Positions 11,773 to 23,119 of a DNA stretch of 64,000 bases are shown in pieces. The stretch is taken from the NCBI GenBank assembly GCA_027257055.1, contig JAPVLO010000138.1, forward strand, positions 7,440,001 to 7,504,000, read 5' to 3'. This stretch comes from Cephalopachus bancanus. Taxonomy: Eukaryota; Chordata; Mammalia; Primates; Tarsiidae. A program made the translations under genes and the position numbers. Within the stretch, counting starts at the first letter, position 1, and each line of letters starts with the position of its first letter. The notes beneath the pieces are model-generated. The model did no database searches. It had not been told where the DNA came from and was given only the letters and a program-made list of their open reading frames with translations.

Positions 11773-12130
11773 TGCTATGGTCTGAATGTTTGTGTCCCCC
11801 AAATTAATATGTTGAAACTTAATCCCCATTGTGATGATATCAGAGAGTGGGGTCTTGGGGAGGTGATTAGGTAATGGGAGGAGAGCTTTCATAAATGGGA
11901 TTAGTGTCCTTACTAAAAAGACTCTAGAGAACTTCTTTGCCCATCCACCATGTGAGGAAAGACACAGACATGTATGAAACAAAGAAGCAGAGTCTTGTCC
12001 AGGCGCTACATCTGCTAGATCCTTGACCTTGGACTTTCTAGTCTCCAGAAGTGTGAAAAATAAATTTCTATTGCCTGTAAGTCAGCCAACTTATGGTATT
12101 TTGTTAGAGCAGTCCAAAGGTACTAAGACA
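11773..12130 (+). mobile_element. MST/MLT1-type ERVL-MaLR LTR
   Basis: Starts TGCTATGGTCTGAATGTTTG, continues with 'TTGAAACTTAATCCCCATTG', 'GGAGGTGATTAGGTAATGGG' and an AATAAATTTCT polyadenylation signal, and ends 'GTACTAAGACA'. This is a complete MaLR solo LTR of about 358 bp in sense orientation. No clear 5-bp duplication survives (CTGTA left, GTGTG right). It is a different copy from the antisense LTR at 9.3 kb. No coding part of a retrovirus accompanies it. Confidence 0.85.
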
Positions 12131-12342
12131 GTGTGTTTCTTTTATTTTTCATGTACATTTGAATATGCACCATCTTAGACTGTTCTATTACTTCTCATTG
12201 AATCAGACAATTTTGCCTGTGGAAGCAGGAAGATGACTATGCAAGTAACTATTATAGCAAATATCTAATCTCAGAATTAAGTTTAATGGGATGTTTCCAG
12301 TTTGTATTACTAATTTCCTTTCCTTAGAAAATAAAAATTTTG

Positions 12343-12629
12343 CCGGGCTCGGCGGCTCAGCCTGTAATCCCGCGCCTTTGGGAGGCTGAGGTGAGTGAAT
12401 TGCCTGAGCCCGCGGGTTCGAGTCCCGCCTGGGCAGCGAGACCTCATCTCTACAATAAATCAAAATATCAGCCAGGCGTGGTGGCGCATGCCTGTAATTC
12501 CGGCTACTCGGAAGGCTGAGGTGGAAGGATCGCTGGAGCCCAGCAGGCCGAGGCTGCGGTGGCCGGGAGCAGCCACTACACTCCAGTCTGGGCGACAGAG
12601 TGAGATTCCAACTCAAAAAAAAAAAAAAG
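12343..12629 (+). mobile_element. Alu SINE with 16-bp TSD
   Basis: Dimeric Alu with a 14-A tail and the lineage diagnostics CTCAGCCTGTAATCCCGCGC, CAATAAATCAAAA in the middle linker and TAATTCCGGCTACTCGGAAG. It is flanked by GAAAATAAAAATTTTG (12327-12342) and GAAAAGAAAAATTTTG (12630-12645), one mismatch. CpGs are well preserved (GCGGCTCAG, CCGCGGGTTCGAG), suggesting a fairly young insertion. Confidence 0.95.
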
Positions 12630-12645
12630 GAAAAGAAAAATTTTG

Positions 12646-13894
12646 CAAGTAGTTATGATGAGTGGCAAACTTTCAGTATTTTACCATTGAAAAAAATATT
12701 TGCTCCACATTTTGTTCATTATTCTAAAAATTGTCTAGGAAATAATTGGTTGAAGGTTAAGAATGTAAGATACAGGTTTGGAGAAGACAAAAAGATCAAA
12801 ACAAGTCTAATTTGACATAAAAGAAAATAATATATGAAAGTTTGCTGAAATCAAAAAATAATTGTAATATATTCATCGCTCAATGGAGTAATATAATACC
12901 TCACTATAGCAACAAGTCACTTGTGTACCATTATAAATTAGTTAGGACCATCAATCCAGTAATTTCATGGTTCTTATTTATTTTACTTACTGATAAATAT
13001 ACAGCCTTACTGTAGTCTATTTAGTTATCGGCACAAATTCAATAGCCAAGTAAAGCAAGTTATTTGATGCAATAGTCATTTGCTACTTAAAATTTGATAA
13101 TAGAAGGAAATTTGCTTGCCTTCCTAGAAAATTCAACAGAACAAAATGATGAAAAATAATGAATAACCTTAAAATACTTCACATACTCCTCAATGCCAAT
13201 ACTGCTAATGAGGCTCTCTGGAAGCTTGGTTATTCTTTTTAAAACACTTTCGTGTGAGTGTGAAGTTTTTGAAGCATGAGACTAAATTATGTCTAAAAAT
13301 AAAAGCAAAAACCACTGTATGCTTCTATATAGCATACTAGATTTTTAAAAATTGTTATTCCATTAATCTAACTAGTTATTCACCTTAGTTGCAGGCCGGG
13401 TTGATTATCTCAGTGATAGATGTAATTGTACCACATCTCACATTTATCCCTTACCCCTGGTATCATAGATTCAATCATCTTTCTGAAGGAAAGTAATCTA
13501 AGTGCAGTTCTCTATTTTAACAAATGTGTGATAGAATTTCAAGTATAATTTATTTTACAGCTTCTCCCTGATTTTGTTTGGTTGTTTTCTGACTATTTTT
13601 GATGTTAAATGCCTGTGCTTATTTCCTGGTCATCTTAGCCCCAGTAAGGATTATCGATCAGTAATAAGAATTGAAATTATCTTATTGAGTACTGAAGATT
13701 GAGGAGTAATTTTAAGGTGAGCTCCAGCAATTATCTCTCTCCATGTATTTTAACATGTCTTTCCATCCTATCTCTATCTGGACAGCTTCCACAATGATCA
13801 AACCTATTTTTTTGTGTCTGTACAAAATTTCTTCTTCTCAGAAGTTAATGTATCAGTTTGAAGACATGCTGTAGATACACGAATATATATTCTT
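12646..13894. other. AT-rich stretch, nothing recognised
   Basis: No gene or confident repeat. A short (TA)n microsatellite lies at the boundary near 13885-13918. Confidence 0.45.
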
Positions 13895-14395
13895 TATATA
13901 TATATACATATATATATGTAGTTGTATACATTTGAAGATTACAACATGATATTATAGGATACATACAGTTAAATAGTGACTATAGTGAAGCAAATTAACA
14001 TGATTTATTATCTCGTACAGTTATATTTTGTGTATTTTACAAGAAAAACTAAAAAAATCTGGCTGAGTATGGTTGCTCACACCTGTATTCCCAGTATTTT
14101 GGGAGGCCAAGGGAGGAGGATTGCTTGAGCCCAGGAATTCAAGACCAGGCTGAGCAACATGGCAAAACCTCATTTATATACTTTAAAAAAAAAATGCTTA
14201 TTGAACATAAAATCCTTACTATAAAGCAATTTAATGAACTTCAGTCCTTATGTGGTACATTAAATCCCTAGTCTCGTTTCTTCTATATCTGTTATTTTGT
14301 ATCATTTGACCTACCTCCATCCATTTCTTTCCTACCCTTTGTAACCAACATCTCATTCTGAGAGTCCAAAGTGCTAACCATTACACAGTGGATCC
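13895..14395 (-). mobile_element. L1: old L1M 3' UTR, interrupted by an Alu monomer
   Basis: Antisense L1M 3' UTR signature: a (TA)n-rich start, 'GATTACAACATGATATTATAGG', 'AGTTAAATAGTGACTATAG', 'CAAATTAACATGATTTATTA', then after the SINE 'CATTTGACCTACCTCCATCC'. It is broken at 14060-14195 by an Alu-type monomer. Divergence indicates great age. Confidence 0.65.
14060..14195 (+). mobile_element. free left Alu monomer (FLAM/AluJ-like)
   Basis: Single Alu left arm: GGCTGAGTATGGTTGCTCAC, 'CCAGTATTTTGGGAGGCC', 'GCCCAGGAATTCAAGACC', 'GAGCAACATGGCAAAACC', then an A run. It keeps the full-length A-box spacing (GCTCACACCTG) and the ancestral CCCAGTATTTTG form, unlike the younger dimers in this window. 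No right arm is present. Confidence 0.85.
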
Positions 14396-15580
14396 TAACA
14401 TCTTATTCTCTAGCTGTGTATCTTTGACCATTTTTTCCTTCAAAGTAATCCAGAATAATATAATCAATTTGGGCCTCATAGCAGAAGAGAATATAAAATA
14501 TTTCCTCTCTTTTGCTGTTATGAACTCATCCATAATGGCTTTTGTATCTCAAAGACATTACCAAATATCGTGTCCATCAAAATCGAGTTAAATTTATCTA
14601 GTCTTTCAACAGTTTTTGATGGGTACATAATACCATGGTCCCAACAAAGGGAATATTTTTACCCTCTCCTAAAGGAGCCCCTGTTTGCTCAGTGAAGGAC
14701 TGGGTAAATAGACAATAATGGTCTTTTTGCATTTTAATGTCAAAATTAAAGCATCTGTATAAGAAGATTGTTTAAAGCACTATCCACGGTAGCAAAGTAA
14801 AAGGAGAAGTTTAGTCTGCCTGTTTGAAAAGGGAAATGCTTCACAGAAAATAATTTTAGCTGCATGTTTTATGATGATTAGTTTACCAGATTGCAAAGGT
14901 CGTGAAGAAAGATTATGGAGATGAAGGGAACAAACAGCATATGCAAAGAAGAGAGCTATAAAAGTGCACGGAACTTTGGGTAGACGGAAATATTGGCCCA
15001 ATTCTCTATCCCTCCGTGATGAATACACTGGCTACAGCCTCATCTTGGGCAACAGGTGGGTCACTAATCTGTGCCTGATCATGTGACCTGTCTGAACGAA
15101 TGAAATATAGGATGAAATGCTAATACTTATGCCATAAGATGCATCACATATTTTTAATCCATGTCATAAGCTTCCACTCTCTCCATGAGAAGAATATTTC
15201 CTGGCTAGACTATTGGTTGAAAGAAGATAGAGATACGCAGAGCAGACCTTACCAGCCTAAGGTAAAGGTGCCAAGTCAATACCCAAATTCATACATTACA
15301 AGTAAATCCTTGAAGTTGCAATTTACTGAAGGCTGAGGTTTTATTTTATGCAACAAAACAGTATTATTAAAAAACAAATTCACATTGGAATGTAGCATAT
15401 AAAAAGTAAATAAAACAGCAGTTCTGGGTTCCTATATGTAGTAGAGCATATGTACCAGATGAACCTACAGTTACATTAGAACCAAATTAAGAAGGCCTTT
15501 GAATGACCATATTAGATCTTAGTCTTCAGGAAATGGGAAGCAGTAGAAGCTTTTAACTGCAGTAAAAATTCAACCAACTT
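14396..15580. other. unique-looking DNA, nothing recognised
   Basis: No supported gene or repeat. A tRNA-like phrase near 14360-14385 was examined and rejected. Confidence 0.45.
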
Positions 15581-15593
15581 AAAAGACTATACT

Positions 15594-16363
15594 TTGATGA
15601 CTAGTGAGGCTGAGCATTTTTTCACAAGTCATCAAAGAAATGCAAAATAATACTACACTGAGATACCACCTAACTCCAGTCAGGATGGCCATCATCAATA
15701 ACTCAAAAACAACAGATGCTAGAGGATGTGGTGACAAGGGAACACTTCTACACTGTTGGTGGAATTGCAAACTAGCACAGCCTCTGTGGAAAACAAGTGT
15801 GGCGATTCCTAAAAGTTCTAAAAATTGACATTCCATATGACCCTGCAATCCCCCTACTGGGAATATACCAGGAAGAACTCAGGTCGCTCTACAAAAAGGA
15901 TACCTGCACACGTATGTTTATTGCAGCATTTTTCACAATAGCAAGAACATGGAACCAACCATGCTGTTTGTCCAAAGAGGACCAGGTTAAAAAAATGTAG
16001 TACATATACACGAAGGAATATTACACAGCCATAAAGAAGAAGAAAATCATGAACTTCACAGCAACCTGGATGGACTTAGGGTCTATAGTACTGAGTGATC
16101 TTTCACAGAAACAAAGAACTCCATGTTCTCATTCATAAATGGACCTTAAACAACTATTGTAATACTATAAGAAAATGAGTGGCAGTAGCGGGAAACTGCA
16201 AGGGGGTGGAGGGCCAGGGGAGGCAGGATTGGCAGTAGTGGGAATCTGCCTGGGGAAGGTAGGGCACACCTCATCAACAAGGGTACATGCATAATGAACA
16301 TTTGTATACCCAACCCTGAATTGTACCCCACATCTTCAAAATAAAAAAATTAAAAGTTAAAAA
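15594..16363 (+). mobile_element. L1: L1 with 5' fold-back inversion, TSD-flanked
   Basis: From about 15626 this is the sense 3' end of L1 ORF2 and its 3' UTR. The C-terminal protein is readable in two frames with one shift near 15800: YHLTPVRMAII, GTLLHCWWNC, then YDPAIPLLGIY and KKDTCTRMFIAA, the standard ORF2p C-terminal pattern. The 3' UTR has a G-rich part (16190-16260) and ends 'TTGTACCCCACATCTTC' plus poly-A. The first 30 bases (15594-15623) are the same ORF2 region in reverse orientation. Flanks AAAAGACTATACT (15581-15593) and AAAAAACTATACT (16364-16376) are a 13-bp TSD with one mismatch. Reading frames are broken, so it is dead. Confidence 0.88.
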
Positions 16364-16376
16364 AAAAAACTATACT

Positions 16377-17050
16377 GACAATGTAGTAGTGAGTACATTG
16401 GGGAAAAATAGAAGCTAGGAAATAAGATTTTCTGTGTTGCTGTTGAAAGAAAAAGATTGAGATAATGAACTGGAGCATGAGGATGTGGGAAGAGACAAGA
16501 TTGAAGAAATGGAAAGAGGAAATTTCATGGGATAACATGAATGAATGGATGTGGTGATATGAGGAAGCAGCTTCCCATTCAGAACATCTTCGTTGCTATT
16601 TTGGGGGATTTGGGTTAGACATAACAGTGTGTGTTATCTGCATTTCTTGAGAGCAGGCAAGGACTGAGATGAAGTGCCCAGTGTCAAAACCCTCAATAAA
16701 TTGAAAGAAGTGATTTTGAACTTAGGACATAGAAAGATAAAAGGATAATGATACCATGTTAATCCACAAATTTGAGGGATTTTATATAAAGGAGAAATAA
16801 AAACAGATTGGTAAGTGCTTTAAAAGACTAAAATAATATTTTTAATATATTTTCTTCAGGGTATGGGGACATAGGGCAGAATTCTCCATTCTAGTAGAGA
16901 GGGTTTCAAATATGATAAATAGCTGGAAGGCATAACTAATCTAAGAACAGTTTTAGTGTGTTGGGATATTTATTGACAACAAAATAGGTTTGTCAAATGT
17001 ATAAGTGAAAAAAATAGACACGAATTCAGAAGAGGAACACAAACCTAGAG
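16377..17050. other. unique-looking DNA, nothing recognised
   Basis: No gene or repeat supported. Confidence 0.45.
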
Positions 17051-17285
17051 CAATGGTTTTAAGTGGGTCAATCTTGCCAAATGTCCCATTTGTCCATGGG
17101 GCATTTAGCAATGTCTAGAAACATGTTTGGGTTGTCACAGTTGGGGCAAAGTATAGGGGCCAGGCCCCTGGCCTCTAGCAGGTATACGTCAGGAACACTG
17201 ATAACCATTCTACAATGCACAGGGCATTCCCCGCAACAAAGCATTATTCAGCCCTAAATACCAATATTGCTGGAATTGAGAAAAA
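17051..17285 (+). mobile_element. MER20-like hAT-Charlie element
   Basis: Starts CAATGGTTTTAAGTGGG, with the internal phrases 'GGGGCATTTAGCAATGTCT', 'GTCACAGTTGGGG', 'TACAATGCACAGGGCATTCC' and 'AACAAAGCATTATTCAGCCC', and a closing 'TTGAGAAA'. This is the MER20 order, a short non-autonomous hAT element. The 8-bp duplication is not recognisable any more. Confidence 0.8.
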
Positions 17286-17489
17286 GTAGGTTAAGGACTA
17301 TTGGGAAGGTTATGGATGAAAATCAAAACAGAAATAAGTGATCCAAGGCACTGAACCTAGACAGAACAAGATTAAAGTCCCCCAAAGAACTGTTGACTTT
17401 TTGGCTCTTGTTCACCTCACCCTAAATCCTAATTTATATTGTTTTTCTGAGACACATGGAAAAACCTTGTGTATGGTAAGTTTCTAAGA

Positions 17490-18130
17490 TGTGTTTTAAA
17501 AATAATAACAATCCCACCCTCAAAGACCTCACACACTCCATAAGTGTGGGCTGTGCCTAGTGACTTCCTCCAAAGAGTCCAGTACAGGAAGGGGGAACAC
17601 AGAGAAACTTTGCAGTAGAAAGCTTAACAATCACTGCTTCACCAGGTGGTCAGGAGCAACATGAACAGTGATAAATCATGTTTGTCATATGTACCATTGA
17701 TAAGGAGGGATAAAAATGACTTTACCTCTGTCTTCTTTCTCCTCAAAACCTGGAACCCCAGTCTAATCATAAGAAAAACATAAAATAAATTCCAGTCGAT
17801 GAGCCTCTTACAATATGTCTAACTAGTACTCCACAAAACGGTCAGGGTCATTACAAACCAGGAAATTCTGAGAAATTGTCACGGCCTGGAGGAGCCTAAG
17901 GAGCTATGACAACTAAATGCAATATGGTAACCTAGATGGAATCCTGGAGCCAAGGGACATTACATAAGGCCATCTAAAAGAACTATGGACATTATTTAAT
18001 AATATTACTGTATCAATTTTGGTTCCTTAAGTATAGCAAATGTACTATGCTATGTAAGATTTCTCATACACTAAGTAGAAGAAACTATGCAGAAGGAACG
18101 GCATAACCTTAGTACGAGGCATACAGTTAT
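17490..18130 (+). repeat. old mammalian repeat, probable L1M-type tail
   Basis: The phrases 'CTAACTAGTACTCCACAAAAC', 'GTCAGGGTCATTACAAACC', 'GAGAAATTGTCACGGCC', 'GAGGAGCCTAAGGAG', 'AACTAAATGCAATATGGTA' and 'CAATTTTGGTTCCTTAAG' follow the order of a common old mammalian repeat. I recognise the pattern but the class assignment is uncertain. Confidence 0.5.
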
Positions 18131-19329
18131 TTTATACATCTAAAACATGAAAATGAGGTCTACTAATTCAAAAGTTGAATAAATGAAGAGTTTTTAACCA
18201 AAAATAGAATAATGATAAGTGTGGCCTATACTAACATTTGATAAATTAAAAACTGTTAAAAGTTATTTGGAAGTTGTTTATGAACAAACTTACGAAGTAA
18301 CAGTCAAAAATTAGATGATTTATTTTTATCCCAGGTCCATATGTTCATTAGATAAGAACTGCTTGTACCTAACTAGCAAAAATATATTGAAGATATGCAT
18401 ATATATAATACCAATGAAAGTTTTTTAAATGTTGAAGTGTGAAGCATTAGAATACTAGACTCTAGGCAATAAAAACTATCTTACATGATAACTATTCCTA
18501 GCTCAAGAAAATAAAAAGATTAAATTCCAGAAATGAGTTATCTTGACCATAAAAAGGTCTTTTTCATTGCTATTTTCCACTAACATATTCATGTGAATTT
18601 TAATTTTTTTATACTATAACTTGGGATAGGCAAAATTTTAGCTACAAATTTATTTAAATTTTTTATATAATTTTTACCAGTCCATTCAATTTGAGAAGAA
18701 ATAGAAAGAATTAACATTTATTGTGATTTGTACTCTTAACATGTGCCCTTACGTGTTTATTTTCATGGCATTTCACAGAAAATAAAACAGGATGAAAATA
18801 TTTAAGTGTTATTATTTTCTCCATGAAGTTAGTAAATAGAGATGCTGAAATCTGGACTTAAATCAAGCCTGTACACTGCAAACTTTAGTGTGTTAATACA
18901 TTTCTTCAATCATAAAAAGTAGATTGCCAAATAAAATGATGGCAAAAACCAGGCATAGCTACATTGAATGATGTAGATTTGATAGGGTCAATACATCCTT
19001 TAGAAAATAGGTTTCATCTTAAGGGCAAAGCATAGCTTTGGAAAATAGTCTAAAATAAAGACGTTGGCACCATATAAAATGATGCTGCCTAGCTCCTAAA
19101 GTCAAAGAGCTACTGGACAGAAGGACACGGTTTTCTTTCCCATTGTATTGAGTTTGCAGCCCACAACGTCTCAAAGTGTAAAACTGATCTGAAGTTCTGC
19201 AGAGCCGTAAACTTGGCGTGAACACCAAAAGGATTCTACAACTCCGTGAATACTTGCATGTATACACGTAAGTGCATGCACACGCTCACACATACACACA
19301 CATATTGCTTCCTAGAGAATCGTGTTTTC
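18131..19329. other. AT-rich stretch; possible decayed MIR near 18690-18880
   Basis: Mostly unassigned. Near 18690-18880 an antisense MIR/L3-like order (TTTATTTTCATGGCATTTCACAG, 'GAAATCTGGACTTAAATC') is visible but too weak to call separately. Confidence 0.35.
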
Positions 19330-20055
19330 TTCTACTTTCCTCCATCTACTATTTTTTAGCAAATGAATTCTTACATTTTATTCTCATAGCCCATTCTTAG
19401 TCTCTCCTTTCTCCACCTAAGCAATGACTCGAAAAATTTAATGTGCATCTTTCTAGCTTGTATATGTTCTTGCAAAATATGTGTTGCATTTTGAGCATGA
19501 AATTGAAACTTCTATAAATAGTATTAAGCTATGCATCTCATTCCTTTTATTGCTGTTTTAATTAGAACCCATGTGCCTTTCTTTGTGTACAATTAAAATA
19601 ACACTTAACTGGTTATCAAACCTCTGCATAATACTCTAAGGTTTGAAAATGGTACATTTTTCCCACTGAAGACACCCAGATGTCCTTTTAACTTGCTGAA
19701 ACTACAAATAGTAGAACACAACATCCTCACACATGCCCATTTATAGTACTGTGTTAGAATTTTTATTGACCTAATACTCAGTAGCTGAATTGTCAAGTCC
19801 TAATAGGGATATATGTAAGTCAATTTTATTTGGTTTGCCAGGGTTTGACCCAGAATGGGAGGCAACTTGCAGTCTCTGGGAGTATTTATAACGGCATATC
19901 CCCACACTTTTGGCAATATTCAACTTTTTTATTTTTTTAAGGGTTAGTAAAGTGATATCTCATGGCTAATTTAATTATTCATTTCCTTTATTATGGTTAA
20001 AAGTTGGAGTCCATTTCCATGAATTTTTGCATGTAAACTTATTTTTAGATCCAAC
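19330..20055 (-). mobile_element. decayed L1-like antisense tract
   Basis: Phrases such as 'AACTTCTATAAATAGTATTAAG' and 'ATATCTCATGGCTAATTTAATTATTC' resemble antisense L1M 3' regions. The text is heavily diverged; class likely, subfamily unknown. Confidence 0.45.
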
Positions 20056-20065
20056 TGATTTAGTT

Positions 20066-20392
20066 TTTTTTAATTTGTATTTTGTTTTACTATAGAGATG
20101 TGGGGTACAAGTAATGATTAACTATATAAGTAGGCTGCATGCAGGTGAAATTTGGGTCTCCAACTGGCTCTCAATTCCCCCGGTTTGGGACTGAGTATTC
20201 TTTGTGTTGTTATATGCCCCCCTGCCTACCTTCCTCCCTCCCCTGGCAGTGCCCAGCAACTGCTGATCCCTCCTTTGTGCTATTGTGATGAATGTTCAGT
20301 TCCCACTATGCGTGAGGATATGTAGTACTCAGTGCTTTGTTTCTGCGATAGATCACTAAGTATGATGTTCTTCAAGTCCATCCAATTTTCTG
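20066..20392 (-). mobile_element. L1: 5'-truncated L1 (327 bp) with perfect 10-bp TSD
   Basis: Antisense L1 3' UTR with 'AGAGATGTGGGGTACAAG', 'CAGGTGAAATTTGGGTCTCC', a C-rich segment (reverse of a G-rich 3' UTR), and a start of ORF2 tail text 'GATAGATCACTAAGTATGAT'. TGATTTAGTT occurs at 20056-20065 and again at 20393-20402. Its 3' UTR matches the L1 at 48.8 kb rather than those at 1.4, 15.6 and 58 kb. It lies within or beside older antisense L1 DNA. Confidence 0.85.
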
Positions 20393-20402
20393 TGATTTAG
20401 TT

Positions 20403-21270
20403 CTTTACTTTCACTTATTTATCCATTTGTTTATACATTTATCTATCTTATATTCAAGAGGTATGTGTGCAGGTATGTTACATGGTTCTGTTGAGTGACG
20501 GTGAGCTCTGGTGTGTGTGGTACCCGATGGGAAATTTTTCAACTCTTGCCCTGCTCTTTTGGAGGCCTCAGTGTCTGTGGTTCCCACCTTTATGTCTGTG
20601 TGGATCCAGTCATTGGGTCCCACTCATTAGTGAGAACATACAGTTTTCTGTCTCTATGATAATGGCCTACAGCTGCATCTATGCTGCAAAGGACATGATT
20701 TTGTTCTTCTTAATGGCAGCAGAGTATTCCATCTTGTATATGTACCACATTTTCTTTGTCCCGTCCATTATTGATGGGCACCTAGATTGGTCCCATCTTT
20801 TTGCTATTGTTAATAGTGCTGCAATGAACATACAAGCACAGTTCTCTTTTTAGTAAAACAATTTATGCTTCTTTGGGCATAAACCTGGCACTGGGATTGC
20901 TGGATTGAATGGTAAATCTATTTTCAGCTCTTTAAGAAATGCCCAAACTGCTTTCCATGGTGGCTGAACTAACTTACATTACCACCAGCAGCGTATACTC
21001 TTTCCCTTTTCTCTACAAACTCACCAACATCTGCTATTTTTTGAGTTAACTTTTTTTGTTGTTGAGAAAGCAGGATTTATTGAGAGGACAGAAAAGCTTC
21101 CACAGTGGGAGGGGAACTGAGGGGGCTGCCCTGAGTTAACTTTTGACAATCTTTCTATTGTTGTTGATGACTCTGTTTCTGATATGTAAGAATTCCATTT
21201 ACATTATAGATAGCAATAATTTGTCAGTTTGGGAAAACATAAATGTCTTCTTTATATCATGTAATTATTA
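20403..21270 (-). mobile_element. L1: older L1, antisense ORF2 3' end and 3' UTR
   Basis: Reverse-oriented L1: 'AGGTATGTTACATGGTTC' (3' UTR), 'GTATTCCATCTTGTATATGTACCACATT' type text split over 20725-20755, 'GATGGGCACCTAGATTGG', 'GGATTGCTGGATTGAATGG' and 'CTTTCCATGGTGGCTGAAC'. It reads like a primate/mammalian-wide L1 (L1PB/L1MA-like). A 77-bp retrocopy interrupts it at 21055-21131 and text resumes to about 21270. Confidence 0.8.
21055..21131 (-). pseudogene. 77-bp retrocopy of a polyadenylated transcript's 3' end
   Basis: On the minus strand the insert runs from a C-rich start through CCCACTGTGGAAGCTTTTCT and CTCTCAATAAATCCTGC to an A-rich end. AATAAA lies at 21076-21081. It is flanked by TGAGTTAACTTTT at 21042-21054 and 21132-21144 (perfect 13 bp), so L1 machinery inserted it into an older L1. 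The text around AATAAA resembles the R region of endogenous-retrovirus LTR transcripts, but I cannot name the source. It is non-coding. Confidence 0.75.
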
Positions 21271-21409
21271 GCAGTTTAATTATAAGCATGAACTTTGTTC
21301 AATAAAAATTGGGTTACATTTAAATTACTTAAGTCATTTTTACTTATGGTTTGAATTGCTTTTTTAAGACATTTATCGAAACAGAAACTGCATATAGGAT
21401 AAACAATTG

Positions 21410-22585
21410 TCTTTTCAATAAACGATACTAGAAAAAATGTAAGTCGATATGGAAAACTGAAACACAAAAGCTCATGTGTATTGTTTGCTAAATGTAAAAC
21501 TAGAAATGCAAAACTAGAAAACTTTAAGGAGAATATGGGGGTGAAAATCAGTATGACCTTGTGCCTGGTGATGGTTTTATAAATATAACACAAAGAGTAC
21601 AATCTATCTATGAAAGAAAAGACTGATAAATTTGACTTTATTAAAACTAAAAACATTTGCTTGGTGAAAAGCACTGATAAGAGAATAAAAATACAAGCCA
21701 CAGACTTGTAGAAAAAATTTGCAAACCACAACCCCCACAAAAAGCTGTATCCAGAATATGCAAAGCTCTGTTTAAAATCAATAATAAGAAAACAAACAAC
21801 CCAATCAAAAATTGGGCAAAGGAATAAATACCTCATAAAAGATGCTATACATGTAGCAAATAAACAGTATTAAAAGATGATGAAAATCATTTGTCATTAA
21901 TGAAATTTTAACTAAAACAACAATGGCATACCACTATATATCTCTTAAAATGGCCAAAACCCCAAAACAGGGAATACTTGTTGCTGGTGAGAATAAGAAG
22001 CAACAGAAATTGTTATTCATTGCAGGTGATAATGCAAATGGTTCAGCCATTTCAGAAGGCAGTTTGACAGTGTTTATTAACTTGAACATAATCTTAAATA
22101 ATGCAGTATTTACACTCCTGGATAATTACCTAACTGGTTAGAAAATTTGCAACTGAATACACACCAAGACATGCAATCGAATGCATCTTTATTCATGAAC
22201 ACCAAAATCTGTAAGCAACCAAAATGTCTTCCAACAAGTCCACTGACAGACTAATTTTTTACATCCATAGAGTGGACTACTATTCAGTAATAAAAAGGAG
22301 TTAGTTATCAATCCATGCAACATCATAGATGAATCTTAAATTCTTACTGCTAAGTGTAAGATACTTGTCCAAAAGGGCTACATATTGTATGCTTCCGATT
22401 ATAGGACAGTCTCAAAAAGGCAAAACTACAAAGACCTGTAAAGAGATTAGTGGTTTCAAGGGGGAGGGCGGTTGTGAATAGGTAAAGCACAAAGGATTTC
22501 TTAGGATAATTAAACTATTCTGTATGATACTGTAATAGTGAGGACACGGCACCATGCATTGTCAAAATCCACAGGTATTCATAGC
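21410..22585 (+). mobile_element. L1: old L1M, 3' part of ORF2 plus 3' UTR
   Basis: Sense L1 text: 'TTTTCAATAAACGATACTAG', 'TTTGACTTTATTAAAACTAAA', 'CAATCAAAAATTGGGCAAAGG', 'TTGCTGGTGAGAATAAGAAG', 'CACTCCTGGATAATTACC', 'GTGGACTACTATTCAGTAAT' and a 3' UTR 'TTAGTGGTTTCAAGGGGG'. Many stops and indels. Long open frames on its opposite strand (for example 21276-21836) are by-products of AT-rich L1 antisense text. Confidence 0.85.
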
Positions 22586-23119
22586 ACAAGGAGTGAACCT
22601 TCAAGTATGCTGTGAAATAAAACTGTAAAATAAGTTCCCAACCTTTCCAGATGAGATGGACTCCCTGTGGCTAACAGAGATGGACTAAATTCACAAGCAG
22701 AACAGGGTCCATAGCAGGGTGAGAAAGAGTGATCACACTCTGGGTTCTCAGGAGAAGCTGCCCTTGACAAAGATCCTGCTTTACACTCCGCAGCCAGAAC
22801 AGTCCCTGCAACCACCAGCCAATTGAAAGAAACATTTGACAGACTTCTGATTTGTGTCTTAGAAATCACCCTGTCAAGGCTTAACTATTTCGACCAATGA
22901 GAATCGAACAAGTTTGAATCCTGTATTTGCATAAATGAACCTGTTTGAGAACCTGAGCAAAACCATATTCTGTTTTTAAGCGACAACCTTTCATTGTTTG
23001 GTGCACTTTTGTTTTGCACCATAGCATTGATCTCCCCAATCTGCATATTGTTTTATAGAAAATATAGTTCTCATTGGTTCCTTGTTAACAATGCAAATTA
23101 GTAAAAAGTCATTTAGGAG
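22586..23119. other. unassigned, GC-richer patch
   Basis: Unique-looking text with a GC-richer patch at 22640-22870. It might be an old LTR fragment but I cannot align it to one. Confidence 0.35.

Noticed and set aside
9265..12130. Two MaLR LTRs about 2 kb apart as the two ends of one provirus
   Set aside because: They are in opposite orientations, and at least the 9.3-kb copy has its own short flanking duplication. Intervening DNA has no gag or pol text.
12203..12616. 137-residue open frame on the minus strand
   Set aside because: Mostly antisense Alu translation, the same text as at 0.4 and 42.9 kb.
14355..14390. tRNA-like phrase AGTCCAAAGTGCTAACCATT
   Set aside because: No cloverleaf, B box or acceptor stem could be placed around it, and it lies at the edge of an old L1 3' UTR.
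21276..21836. 186-residue minus-strand frame rich in Phe, Leu and Ile
   Set aside because: It is largely the complement of a sense old L1 ORF2 segment. AT-rich antisense L1 text gives membrane-like frames by composition.
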